Translations under genes and position numbers: made by a program
Notes under the pieces: model-generated
The model's input: the letters and a program-made list of their open reading frames with translations, nothing else
What the model was told of the DNA's origin: nothing
The model's database searches: none
From: a bacterium
Lineage (GTDB): Bacteria > Patescibacteriota > Minisyncoccia > Phycocordibacterales > Phycocordibacteraceae
Direction: 5' to 3'
Assembly (NCBI GenBank): GCA_021813835.1
Contig: JAKAJJ010000013.1
Span: 1 to 11,204, forward strand
Length of the DNA stretch: 11,204 nucleotides
Shown: piece by piece, positions 1 to 6,144 of the stretch
How positions within the stretch are numbered: the stretch's first letter is position 1
How the letters are laid out: the number at the start of each line of letters is the position of its first letter

Positions 1-30
1 CTCTCGCACGCGCTGGAGCGCGTGCGAGAG
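1..30. repeat. Perfect 13-bp inverted repeat inside mutY
   Basis: CTCTCGCACGCGC and its exact reverse complement are separated by TGGA. It lies wholly within the mutY reading frame (LSHALQRVRE) and has no T-tract. It may be chance in GC-rich coding DNA. The window edge prevents seeing whether the symmetry extends further left. Confidence 0.5.
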
Positions 31-246
31 CGGCACCGCCGCGAGCGCGGACGCCGTCGGAAACCGCGCCAGGAAATCCCGATACAGCGGAATGACGCGC
101 TCCACGGAGGTCTGCTGGAGCATCACTTCCGACACGAGAATGCGCCACGGTGAGCGCGTACGCCGCCACGGCAAGCCGTGGCGGCCGCGCATGCGGTAGT
201 GGCGCCATACGGTGCGCCGGAATCGCTTTACTGCGGAAGACGGCAT
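1..246 (-). CDS. mutY: A/G-specific adenine glycosylase MutY, N-terminal part (runs off left edge)
   Basis: MutY removes adenine mispaired with 8-oxoguanine or G in base-excision repair. Read from ATG at 246 to the window edge, this gives 82 residues without a stop. Seen: GLPWR near residue 24, then PWRILVSEVMLQQT (residues 33-46), the MutY/HhH-GPD signature. The Glu of SEVMLQQT (residue 40) lines up with the catalytic Glu37 of E. coli MutY. ERVIPLYRDFLARFPT follows, as expected. The helix-hairpin-helix, catalytic Asp and iron-sulfur cysteines lie outside the window. An in-frame TGA (298-300) is upstream of the ATG, and no better start or clear ribosome site is visible. It follows the HAD gene by 102 bases in the same direction, and endonuclease III, a relative, is two genes away. 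Identity is secure; completeness cannot be judged. Confidence 0.93.
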   Translation of the reverse strand, partial: MPSSAVKRFRRTVWRHYRMRGRHGLPWRRTRSPWRILVSEVMLQQTSVERVIPLYRDFLARFPTASALAAVPLSHALQRVRE

Positions 247-288
247 ATCGTGAGAAAGGGCTCTCGGAGCGCGGCGGCGCGAGAGCGA

Positions 289-315
289 GGCGATTTTTCA
301 GCAGAAAAATACGCC
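289..315 (-). terminator. Stem-loop after HAD gene, weak terminator candidate
   Basis: GGCGATTTTTC (289-299) pairs with GAAAAATACGCC (304-315) around AGCA with one bulged base. On the minus strand it lies about 35 bases past the HAD stop and 43 bases before the mutY start. There is no T-tract after the stem, so it may attenuate rather than end transcription. The rest of 247-348 shows nothing else that I recognise. Confidence 0.35.
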
Positions 316-348
316 GTACCGATCGAGCAGTATGCCAGATGGAGCGCG

Positions 349-1038
349 TTACAGTTCATAGATCACGTCCTTGCGCTCGACGACGATCTTCCATCCGCGC
401 CGCCGCGCGTGCGTGAGGAGTTTCTGGTCGGGGTTGAACGCGATCGGCGTCTCCACCATCTCGAGCATCGGAATATCGCTCTCCGTATCGCCGACGCCGA
501 CGGAGCCCCCGAGAGCGAGGTTCTCCTTGCGCACGGCGCGGCGGAGCACGGCGGCCTTGTTCAGGATGAGGTCCCGGTCTTCTATCTCGCCCGTGAAGCG
601 GTTTTCGGGACCCGTGGCGTAGAAGATGCCGTAGGTCTTGTCGAATCCGGCTTCATAGCCGAAACCGTCGACGATGAATTTCGGCGAATGCGAGATGGCG
701 AGCAGGAAGTGGCCCTCCCGCTTCAATTTCTTCACGAGGTCGCGCGTATAGCGGTACACGCGGCTGCGCATTTCCTCGATCACTTCTCCCGCCGCGTTCG
801 CGACGTCCTCGAACGGAGCGCCCTTCAGTTGTTTTTCAAATTCCGCGACGACGCTCTGGATGTACGCGGCATAGTCGCCTTCGCGGTCGAGCCATTTCAC
901 GCGATCCTCCGCGTATGCGGCGCGCGCCGCTTCCGGGAAAATCCCTTTTTCGACGAGGCGTTCGACGAGCTCGACGAGAAGCGAGGAGCGGAAAATGGTC
1001 CCGTCGATATCGAATACGGCGACGCGGCGTTTCTCCAT
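349..1038 (-). CDS. HAD-IB (SerB-like) phosphatase
   Basis: This 229-residue protein is a haloacid-dehalogenase phosphohydrolase of the phosphoserine-phosphatase-like class. Motif I is FDIDGT (D10 nucleophile, D12). The helical cap spans roughly residues 18-95. Motif II is the Ser of AISHSP (residues 114-119). The motif III Lys is probably K161 (LNKAAVLRRA). Motif IV is GDTESDIPML (D184, D188). All catalytic positions are present. The substrate cannot be told: SerB-like proteins act on phosphoserine, but other HAD-IB members act on lipid or sugar phosphates. Two starts are possible. ATG 1038 gives the usual short lead into the first strand and lies 6 bases after TACGAT. ATG 1056 overlaps the endonuclease III stop as ATGA and would add six residues. 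The gene sits at the end of the VKOR-nth run. Confidence 0.88.
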   Translation of the reverse strand: MEKRRVAVFDIDGTIFRSSLLVELVERLVEKGIFPEAARAAYAEDRVKWLDREGDYAAYIQSVVAEFEKQLKGAPFEDVANAAGEVIEEMRSRVYRYTRDLVKKLKREGHFLLAISHSPKFIVDGFGYEAGFDKTYGIFYATGPENRFTGEIEDRDLILNKAAVLRRAVRKENLALGGSVGVGDTESDIPMLEMVETPIAFNPDQKLLTHARRRGWKIVVERKDVIYEL

Positions 1039-1044
1039 ACCCCT

Positions 1045-1050
1045 ATCGTA
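1045..1050 (-). promoter_or_regulatory. -10-like box TACGAT, 6 bases before HAD ATG
   Basis: On the minus strand the order is TACGAT, AGGGGT, ATG (1038). This fits the spacing seen at other genes here, which would place the transcript start at or beside the start codon. It lies inside an operon-like run, so it would be an internal promoter. AGGGG is too close to the ATG for a normal ribosome site. No -35 box is evident. Confidence 0.35.
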
Positions 1051-1052
1051 TC

Positions 1053-1724
1053 TCATTTCGCTTTCGGCCACCGCGCCGCCGCCGCGGGCCATATTTTCGT
1101 AAGCGGGTGGCTGGCGCAGTCGTGCGGGCGGGCGGGACAGACGTACCGGCCGTAGAGCACGAGGCCGTTATTCACGTACTTCCAATCCTTCTTCGGAACG
1201 AGCTCTTCCAGGTCTTTCGAGATTCTCGTGAGATTGTCGTTATCCGTGAGGTCAAACCGCTTCGCGAAACGCTTCACGTGGGTATCGGTCGCGATTCCCT
1301 CCCAGATACCGAAGAGTTCGCCGAGGATGACGTGCGCGGTTTTGTAGCCCACGCCCGGCAAGGCGACGAGCGCGCGCTCCGTCCGCGGTACCCGCCCGCC
1401 GAAATCCTTTTCGACGGCCCGCGCCGCGGCGATGATCGCTTTGGCCTTGTTCCGGAAGAACGGGACGGAGGAGATCTCCTTCGTGAACGCCGCCGGATCC
1501 GCACGCGCGAAATCCGCGGGCGTCCCGTACTTCTTGAACAACGTCGCGGTGAGCTTGTTGACCGCCTTGTCCGTGCACTGCGCCGAAAGGATGACGGCGA
1601 CGACGAACTGGAACGGCGTCCGGTGCGCGAGTTCGCTCGCGGGCTCCGGATACGCCTTCCTCAGATACGCGACGATGCGCGCCGCGCGGCGGCGCCGTTC
1701 GGCAAACGTCGCATCGCGCCGCAT
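1053..1724 (-). CDS. nth: Endonuclease III (DNA glycosylase/AP lyase), incomplete Fe-S cysteine set
   Basis: Endonuclease III excises oxidised pyrimidines and cleaves the abasic strand. The 223 residues are of normal family length. Seen: VILSAQCTDKAVNKLT (44-59); helix-hairpin-helix LPGVGYKTAHVIL with the catalytic lysine K128; ATDTHVKR with the catalytic D147. The C-terminal [4Fe-4S] loop normally reads C-x6-C-x2-C-x5-C. Here C196 and C203 are present, but the third and fourth positions are H206 and W212, so the classical cluster cannot form with four cysteines. The start ATG at 1724 is 7 bases after the stop of the upstream membrane gene, and its own stop overlaps a possible HAD start (ATGA). 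This implies co-transcription with VKOR, the bactofilin-like gene and the HAD gene. No Shine-Dalgarno is visible. Confidence 0.93.
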   Translation of the reverse strand: MRRDATFAERRRRAARIVAYLRKAYPEPASELAHRTPFQFVVAVILSAQCTDKAVNKLTATLFKKYGTPADFARADPAAFTKEISSVPFFRNKAKAIIAAARAVEKDFGGRVPRTERALVALPGVGYKTAHVILGELFGIWEGIATDTHVKRFAKRFDLTDNDNLTRISKDLEELVPKKDWKYVNNGLVLYGRYVCPARPHDCASHPLTKIWPAAAARWPKAK

Positions 1725-1731
1725 AGGCAGG

Positions 1732-2874
1732 TCATTCGCGCGGAAACGCGAAATGAAAAAGGAACAGAAGGAGCGCGCCGGCGGCGAACGTCGTCCCGCA
1801 GAGGAGGATAAGGGGGCCGATGACGGGGACGAGCGCGACGAGCGAGAGCGCGAGCATGCCGATGACGCCGTCGCTCCAGCGTACCCGCGCGCGGCCCGCG
1901 ATGCGGCGCGCGAGGATGCCGCCCGCGAGAATGCCCGCGTACGCGAACGCGAGGAGGAGGAGGAGCGCGTAGGAGACGAGAAGAACGAGCGCGAGGCCGA
2001 TGCCGACGAAGGTCAGCGCGAGCAGGACGAGAAGTATCGGCGTCGCGGCGAGAAAGGCGAATCCGAGAAGCATCGTGAGGAGGATGCCGCGGGTGCGTTC
2101 CGTAAAGAACCGTTCGGTCATTTTTTCCGCGAGCCGCGGGAACAGGCCGGCGAGGAGCCCGGCGAGAATGAGCGCGCCCAGGATGCGGACGAGAAGGAAG
2201 ATGCCGATGCCGACGACGGCGAGCAGGCGGGAGGCGTCCGCGCTCGGCAGGTACGACGCGTTCCGGTACGTTACGCCGCCCCCGATCGTCGCGGACGGGG
2301 GGATGACCGCCGGTTCGGGCGCTTCGTAGGTGAGCGAGCCGCGGATCGTGGTGCTCGCGGAAAGAGCGAGACGCCCGGTCGCAACGACCGTCACGCTGCC
2401 CGCGAAATCGCCGCCGAGAGCGACGTTATTGCCGTAGATCGTGACCGGACCCGCCGCGCCGCCTGCGAGCGTCGCATCGGCGGCGAGAATGAAGACGCTC
2501 CCGCCCACGCGGCCGCGGGCGCTTACCGAATAGCCGGCGGCGACGAGGTCGCCGCCGACCGGCGCTTCGATGCTTACGCTCCCGCCCGCCGCGCGCACGT
2601 CGCCCGCAACGCGTGCGCGCGAACTTAGGGAACCGCCGGCGAGGAGCTCGTCCCCGGCGACCGGTCCGGCCGCGACGATCGAGCCGCCGACGGCCGAAAG
2701 GTCGCCGGCCACCGGCGCCGTGAGAACAACCGACGCGCCTGCCGCATACGCGTTCCCCGGCGAGGAGCTCGCCGAGAAGAGGGATCGCGCGGCGGAGAAG
2801 GAAGCCGCGGGAGACGCGGCGAGCGCCGCCGCCGGGAGGGAAAAGAGGATGAGGAGGACGGCGGCGCGATTCAT
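1732..2874 (-). CDS. Secreted bactofilin-like beta-repeat ectodomain fused to polytopic membrane domain
   Basis: This 380-residue protein starts with a signal peptide (residues 1-20, AALA end). Residues 50-203 are a glycine/alanine-rich repeat with a period near 17 residues: VAGD at 55, 72 and 89, VGGD at 106, VGGS at 123, FAGS at 157. That pattern suggests a right-handed beta-helix like the bactofilin/polymer-forming fold. Residues 217-245, 263-322 and 336-377 are strongly hydrophobic, giving about five or six membrane spans. The layout implies a repeat domain outside the membrane with the C-terminal part as anchor or channel-like module. I know of similar fusions in Parcubacteria, but no function is established. 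Its start is 9 bases after the VKOR stop and no ribosome site is visible. Low-complexity composition makes any finer assignment unsafe. Confidence 0.78.
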   Translation of the reverse strand: MNRAAVLLILFSLPAAALAASPAASFSAARSLFSASSSPGNAYAAGASVVLTAPVAGDLSAVGGSIVAAGPVAGDELLAGGSLSSRARVAGDVRAAGGSVSIEAPVGGDLVAAGYSVSARGRVGGSVFILAADATLAGGAAGPVTIYGNNVALGGDFAGSVTVVATGRLALSASTTIRGSLTYEAPEPAVIPPSATIGGGVTYRNASYLPSADASRLLAVVGIGIFLLVRILGALILAGLLAGLFPRLAEKMTERFFTERTRGILLTMLLGFAFLAATPILLVLLALTFVGIGLALVLLVSYALLLLLAFAYAGILAGGILARRIAGRARVRWSDGVIGMLALSLVALVPVIGPLILLCGTTFAAGALLLFLFHFAFPRE

Positions 2875-2883
2875 AAGGAGCCG

Positions 2884-3348
2884 CTACGCCGCGGGAGGCA
2901 TCGGCAGGGGCGGCGGGAGCGGCCGCGCCGCGCGAACGGGCTCGATGAGCCCCGCCAGAATGAGTATGAGGAGGGTGATGAGCGCGGAGGCGAGGCAGTA
3001 GACGCAGAGCGCGCCGATGAGGAATATCTGTATGAGCGTAAAGACGAGCGAAGCGAGGACGCCGAGAAGGGCCGCCCCCTGCAGGAGCCGCCGCAGGAGC
3101 CGGTCGAAGACGACGAGCTCGAGCGCGGCGAGGACGAAGATGACGCCGTAGAAAAGAATGCCGTATTCGGCGAGCGGGATGCCGAAGAGATGCGAGTAGG
3201 GGCTCTGGGCGACGGTATTGCAGCCGGAAAGGTATTCGATGTTGCAGAGGAGCGGTTCGCCGCTCGCTTCGTGCTGCGCAAGGTACGCGGCATCGGCGAT
3301 TCCGCCGAACGCAAGGAGAAGGATGAGGACGACGCCCGCGCGTTTCAT
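2884..3348 (-). CDS. Vitamin K epoxide reductase (VKOR) family disulfide oxidase
   Basis: Bacterial VKOR reoxidises a DsbA-like thioredoxin partner and passes electrons to membrane quinone, which supports disulfide formation outside the cytoplasm. The 154 residues contain four hydrophobic spans (about 5-23, 60-80, 92-112, 113-135). The loop pair C35/C43 is in LLCNIEYLSGCNTV. The family stretch SPYSHLFGIPLAEYG follows. The quinone-side CVYC motif is at 115-118. So all four redox cysteines are present. The tail is proline-rich and lacks a fused thioredoxin domain; no DsbA-like partner gene is in the window. I chose ATG 3348 because the signal-anchor helix begins directly after it and a -10-like box precedes it by 7 bases. 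An upstream ATG at 3384 would add an unlikely twelve residues. It heads the minus-strand run down to the HAD gene. Confidence 0.93.
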   Translation of the reverse strand: MKRAGVVLILLLAFGGIADAAYLAQHEASGEPLLCNIEYLSGCNTVAQSPYSHLFGIPLAEYGILFYGVIFVLAALELVVFDRLLRRLLQGAALLGVLASLVFTLIQIFLIGALCVYCLASALITLLILILAGLIEPVRAARPLPPPLPMPPAA

Positions 3349-3355
3349 ACCCCCT

Positions 3356-3361
3356 AGGATA
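3356..3361 (-). promoter_or_regulatory. -10-like box TATCCT, 7 bases before VKOR ATG
   Basis: On the minus strand TATCCT is followed by AGGGGGT and the VKOR ATG at 3348. The hairpin at 3396-3438 lies just upstream, so transcription of this operon needs its own promoter about here. No -35 hexamer is visible. A leaderless or nearly leaderless mRNA is implied. Confidence 0.4.
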
Positions 3362-3395
3362 CGCGCTCCGGGTACGCTGCGCAAACGGAAAGCAA

Positions 3396-3438
3396 GCCGC
3401 CCCGCGAGATAGGCGAAACCGCCGTCTCGCGGGGCGGT
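3396..3438 (-). terminator. Strong hairpin terminator after DUF4383-like gene
   Basis: CCGCCCCGCGAGA (3397-3409) pairs perfectly with TCTCGCGGGGCGG (3425-3437), and the 15-base loop has a small inner stem (GGCG/CGCC). On the minus strand the hairpin starts 12 bases past the stop of the membrane gene at 3450 and is followed by the T-rich CTTGCTTTCCGTTT. It separates that gene from the VKOR operon. Confidence 0.72.
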
Positions 3439-3449
3439 TCAAGACGCGA

Positions 3450-3869
3450 TTACCGCATCGGCTGTTGCGGGGGCGGTGCGGACTGCGGGGGGAGAGCGGC
3501 GCCCGCGCCTTCCCTGCCGTACATCCCGGCGACGAAGACGGCGATGCCGGCGACGAGGTTGAGCCAATTGGTCGCGCCGTTCGCGTAGGCGATGCCGAGC
3601 ACGGTACCGCCGGCCGAGGGCACCGTGAAGGCGCCGATGAAGCCGAGGAGGAACAGGATCGCGCCGACGATTTTCAGCCAGAGCGCGGAATTCCCGCCGG
3701 ACCGCAGGGCGACAATGATGAGGAGCGCGCCCAGAATTATGAAGATGACGGAGAACATCGCATCGGTAGCGAACAGGGCTCCGGCGCCGATGAGCGGGTT
3801 GTTCACGAACCCGAGGAGGCCGAGGAGAATGAGGATGATGCCGAAAATGAAAGCTAGCGTTTTCGCCAT
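3450..3869 (-). CDS. DUF4383-like small membrane protein
   Basis: This 139-residue protein has four hydrophobic helices (about 1-21, 33-54, 63-83, 98-117) and a proline-rich, probably cytoplasmic tail (QSAPPPQQP). The opening MAKTLAFIFGIILILLGLLG and the later loops fit what I remember of DUF4383 proteins, common in Patescibacteria and of unknown function. This family call is by recollection, not alignment. ATG 3869 is preferred because the first helix follows at once. ATG 3923 is an alternative, with an AAGG six bases before it, and adds eighteen residues (MTGSAPASRAALAALTAY). It stands alone between the sigma/membrane pair and the VKOR operon, with a hairpin after its stop. Confidence 0.75.
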   Translation of the reverse strand: MAKTLAFIFGIILILLGLLGFVNNPLIGAGALFATDAMFSVIFIILGALLIIVALRSGGNSALWLKIVGAILFLLGFIGAFTVPSAGGTVLGIAYANGATNWLNLVAGIAVFVAGMYGREGAGAALPPQSAPPPQQPMR

Positions 3870-3977
3870 ATAAGCCGTTAGGGCTGCTAAAGCGGCCCGC
3901 GAAGCCGGGGCGCTGCCCGTCATGATACCCTTTCCGGGAACCGAGGGGATTTTCGGACGCCGTCCGTGTGCATAACG

Positions 3978-4002
3978 GCTGCCGCAGAAAAATGCAGGCA
4001 GC
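3978..4002 (-). terminator. Bulged hairpin after the sigma-linked membrane gene, weak terminator candidate
   Basis: GCTGCC-GCA (3978-3986) pairs with TGC-A-GGCAGC (3993-4002), with one bulged base and a six-base loop. A second small stem TACCGC/GCGGTA is at 4027-4046. Both lie between the stop at 4058 and the DUF4383-like gene. No T-tract follows on the minus strand. The rest of 3870-4057 shows only a short CGGAC/GTCCG dyad (3954-3966) and a possible -10 TATCAT (minus, 3922-3927). Confidence 0.3.
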
Positions 4003-4057
4003 TCCGCGGCGCCTCTGAGAACGGAATACCGCGCTCGCTAGCGGTACGCCGAAACGG

Positions 4058-4924
4058 CTATAAGCCGGCCTCTTCAAGCGTGCGGAGCTGCTGGTAAGGA
4101 CGGATGCCCTTACATTCTTCACTACGCGCCGCCGGCGCGCTTCTTTCACTGGTCGATGAGATCGCCGCGAGGGGGGACGGCACGGGCTCGGGCTGGGCGC
4201 CGCGAATCTCCCACGGGAATACGAAGCAGGCGTGGAACACGGAACTCGTCGCTGCCGCGGGAACGCCGACGACGCGCACGATGCCGCCGCGCGCGACGAC
4301 GGTGAGGTCGGGAGCGGAGAGGTCGCTGCCGTCGACGCGCCACACGCCTCCCGCGAAATCGCGCAGGGTGAACGACGAGATGCCGGGCGCGACCGACACC
4401 ACGCTGCCGCCGAGAAGCCCCCTTTCCGGCGCGAGCCACCACGAACGCTCCGCGACGAGGATGGGGCGATAGAACGGCGGATGGTCGCCGACCGCTTCTT
4501 CGAGTTCGCCGCCCAGTCCGAAGGCGTAGAGCGCGCTCCCGAGCGCGACGGACGTGATGACGGCGCCGAACGCGATGAGCGCGAGCGGGTAGCGGTATCC
4601 GCGGTTCGTCCTGCGGATATTCGCGTACCCGATGAGGACGAAGAGCGCGAGCGCGAGCGCCCACAGGAACGGCGCGGCGGAAAGGAGGAACGTCAGGAAA
4701 TCGGGGTGCGTCGCGACGGCGAGGCGCCAGCCGGCATTCTCGACTTCGAACAGCGCCGCGGAGAACGCGAACGCGCCGAGCGCGACGGCGAGCGCGCCGA
4801 GCGTCCAGAAAAAGTAGTTCTTGAATATGAACTCCCAGCGCGGGCGCGGCACGATGCGGTCGCGCGCGATGCGCGCGAGGACGCGCGCGGCAAGGGTGGT
4901 CGTCGGCTGTTCGGGGGCGGTCAT
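4058..4924 (-). CDS. Three-helix membrane protein coupled to ECF sigma factor, putative anti-sigma factor
   Basis: This 288-residue protein has a short basic cytoplasmic N-terminus (1-36, with VLARIARDRIVPRPRWEF). Three membrane helices follow (about 38-59, 79-100, 112-136). The remaining 150 residues probably lie outside the membrane and contain a beta-rich section (about 172-222, W163/W195 rich). Its ATG overlaps the sigma factor's TGA as ATGA, so translation of the two is probably coupled. Genes in that position often encode the cognate anti-sigma factor, and I infer that role here. I see no zinc-binding ZAS motif (HxxxCxxC). Similar proteins with PKPRW-type N-termini occur next to sigma genes in Parcubacteria, as I recall, without proven function. 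The exterior domain would be the sensor if the inference is right. Confidence 0.7.
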   Translation of the reverse strand: MTAPEQPTTTLAARVLARIARDRIVPRPRWEFIFKNYFFWTLGALAVALGAFAFSAALFEVENAGWRLAVATHPDFLTFLLSAAPFLWALALALFVLIGYANIRRTNRGYRYPLALIAFGAVITSVALGSALYAFGLGGELEEAVGDHPPFYRPILVAERSWWLAPERGLLGGSVVSVAPGISSFTLRDFAGGVWRVDGSDLSAPDLTVVARGGIVRVVGVPAAATSSVFHACFVFPWEIRGAQPEPVPSPLAAISSTSERSAPAARSEECKGIRPYQQLRTLEEAGL

Positions 4925-5490
4925 AGCGAAAAAGAGTCGGGGAACCGGGCGCGCAAAACGCGCTTCGCGCGGTAGAGGAGCGTCGAAACAGTCCCGACCG
5001 GCACTTCCAGGATATCGGAGATCTCGGAGTAGGAGCGGCCTTCGAAGAACCGCAGGGCGAGCACGTCGCGATATGCGCTCGGCACGGCCGCGAGCGCCTT
5101 CGCGAGCTCGCCCTGCGAAAGCCGCGATTCGGCGAGCGCCGCGGGATCCGCCCCCTCGTCGGCGAGTTCCGTGATGAGCGCGTCGCCCTCCCCGTCGAGG
5201 ATGACCTGCGGCCGCGCGCGCTTCGCGCGGAAGAAGCTCATCGCCTCGTTATGCGCGATGCGGTACATCCACGAGGAGAAGGCGAGCGCCGGGTCGAAGC
5301 TGTTCAAGTTCATATAGGCCTTGATGAATGCGTTCTGCAGGATATCCTCGCGGTCTTCGCGCACGCCGACGCCGAGCCGCTCGAGGTAGCGGGCAAGCTT
5401 CGCCTCGTAGCGTTCGATGAGAAGCGCGAAAGCTTCTTTATCGGAAAGCGCGCGGCGGGCGATTTCTTCATCGGTCAATTCGGGCGGCAT
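4921..5490 (-). CDS. ECF-type sigma-70 family RNA polymerase sigma factor
   Basis: Product directs RNA polymerase to a specific promoter set. From ATG 5490 it has 189 residues, normal for an ECF sigma. Region 2 spans about 20-92, with DREDILQNAFIKAYMNLNSF and FSSWMYRIAHNEAMSFFR; this binds core enzyme and the -10 element. An acidic linker follows (about 98-125). Region 4 is about 128-183, with YRDVLALRFFEGRSYSEI and a helix-turn-helix VPVGTVSTLLYRAKRVLR that reads the -35. Regions 1 and 3 are absent, as expected for the class. A second ATG lies at 5496; I prefer 5490 because TAGAAT ends 6 bases before it, matching the spacing at other genes here. Its 3' end overlaps the putative anti-sigma gene by 4 bases. 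DedA is transcribed divergently 75 bases away. Confidence 0.92.
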   Translation of the reverse strand: MPPELTDEEIARRALSDKEAFALLIERYEAKLARYLERLGVGVREDREDILQNAFIKAYMNLNSFDPALAFSSWMYRIAHNEAMSFFRAKRARPQVILDGEGDALITELADEGADPAALAESRLSQGELAKALAAVPSAYRDVLALRFFEGRSYSEISDILEVPVGTVSTLLYRAKRVLRARFPDSFSL

Positions 5491-5496
5491 CCGCAT

Positions 5497-5502
5497 ATTC
5501 TA
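5497..5502 (-). promoter_or_regulatory. -10 box TAGAAT, 6 bases before sigma factor ATG
   Basis: On the minus strand TAGAAT is followed by ATGCGG and then ATG at 5490. If transcription starts about 7 bases after the box, the mRNA begins at the second ATG and excludes the first. This decides the start chosen for the sigma gene. Confidence 0.45.
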
Positions 5503-5543
5503 ATACGCTTTCCGCGGGCCGCCTGTTTCCGGGGGCGATTCTT

Positions 5544-5552
5544 TGCTAGAAT
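5544..5552 (+). promoter_or_regulatory. Extended -10 TGCTAGAAT upstream of dedA
   Basis: TGC directly precedes TAGAAT, forming an extended -10 (TGn). The predicted transcript start is about 5559, leaving about 7 untranslated bases before ATG 5566. No TTGACA-like -35 is visible at the expected distance. It is divergent from the sigma promoter across 5491-5565. Confidence 0.5.
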
Positions 5553-5565
5553 AACGGGTATCGCT

Positions 5566-6144
5566 ATGTCCTTCTCGCTCTGGTTCTCCCACCTCATCGG
5601 AGGTGCGGGCGGCAGCACGGCGCTTCTCGCGCTCGTCATCGTCCTCGGCACGTTCGTGCTCGAAGACCCGACCACCGTCATCGTCGGGGTGCTCGCCTCC
5701 GACGGCGTCATCCCCGTCCCGCTCGCGCTCCTCGCGCTCTACGGCGGCATCGTGGTCGGCGACCTCGGGCTCTACCTCCTCGGCCGGCTCGCAAGCACGC
5801 ACCCGCGGCTCGCGCGGTACGTCGACCACGATTTCGTCGCGCCTCTGCGCGCCTGGCTCGAGAGCCGCTACGTGCTTACGATCTTCTCGGCACGCTTCAT
5901 CCCCGGCTCGCGGCTTCCCACCTACACCGCGAGCGGCTTTTTCCGCTCGCCGCTGTCGACGTTCGTCCTCACCGCGCTCGTCGCGACGTCGATATGGACG
6001 ACCCTCCTCTTCAGCGCCGCCTACTGGTTCGGGAACCTCACGACCGAATGGGTCGGGCCGGCGCGCTGGGGCATCGCCATCGGATGCGTCGCCCTCCTCT
6101 TCCTCCTCGCCCGCCGCAACCTCCTCAAGCAGCGGAGGGCGTAG
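5566..6144 (+). CDS. DedA family membrane protein (VTT/SNARE-associated domain)
   Basis: DedA proteins are integral membrane proteins thought to translocate polyprenyl-phosphate or phospholipid carriers. This one has 192 residues, typical of the family. Seen: FVLEDPTTVIVG with the conserved acidic E33; GDLGLYLLGR (65-74), the GD...Y..GR motif; SARFIPGSRLPTYTASG (108-124), the RF.PG.R...aG re-entrant loop motif. Hydrophobic helices lie at about 17-32, 50-66, 130-155 and 168-182. A basic tail ends RRNLLKQRRA. The start is the first ATG after an extended -10 with a short leader; no ribosome site is present. The last 20 bases overlap the 3' end of the convergent DUF2127 gene. Confidence 0.92.
   Translation: MSFSLWFSHLIGGAGGSTALLALVIVLGTFVLEDPTTVIVGVLASDGVIPVPLALLALYGGIVVGDLGLYLLGRLASTHPRLARYVDHDFVAPLRAWLESRYVLTIFSARFIPGSRLPTYTASGFFRSPLSTFVLTALVATSIWTTLLFSAAYWFGNLTTEWVGPARWGIAIGCVALLFLLARRNLLKQRRA

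Noticed and set aside
1..30. Hairpin as a terminator or recombination site
   Set aside because: It lies inside the mutY reading frame coding LSHALQRVRE at a conserved region of the enzyme, has no T-tract and no second copy in the window.
1432..2628. Long plus-strand open frame (398 codons) rich in R, E, D and A
   Set aside because: It is the antisense shadow of nth and the bactofilin-like gene in GC-rich DNA. Its composition is low-complexity and charged, with no recognisable domain, and both minus-strand genes are well supported.
3924..4057. Possible small RNA or tRNA gene in the gap with several hairpins
   Set aside because: No tRNA cloverleaf or conserved RNA family feature could be recognised. 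The hairpins are short and fit 3'-end structures of the gene ending at 4058.
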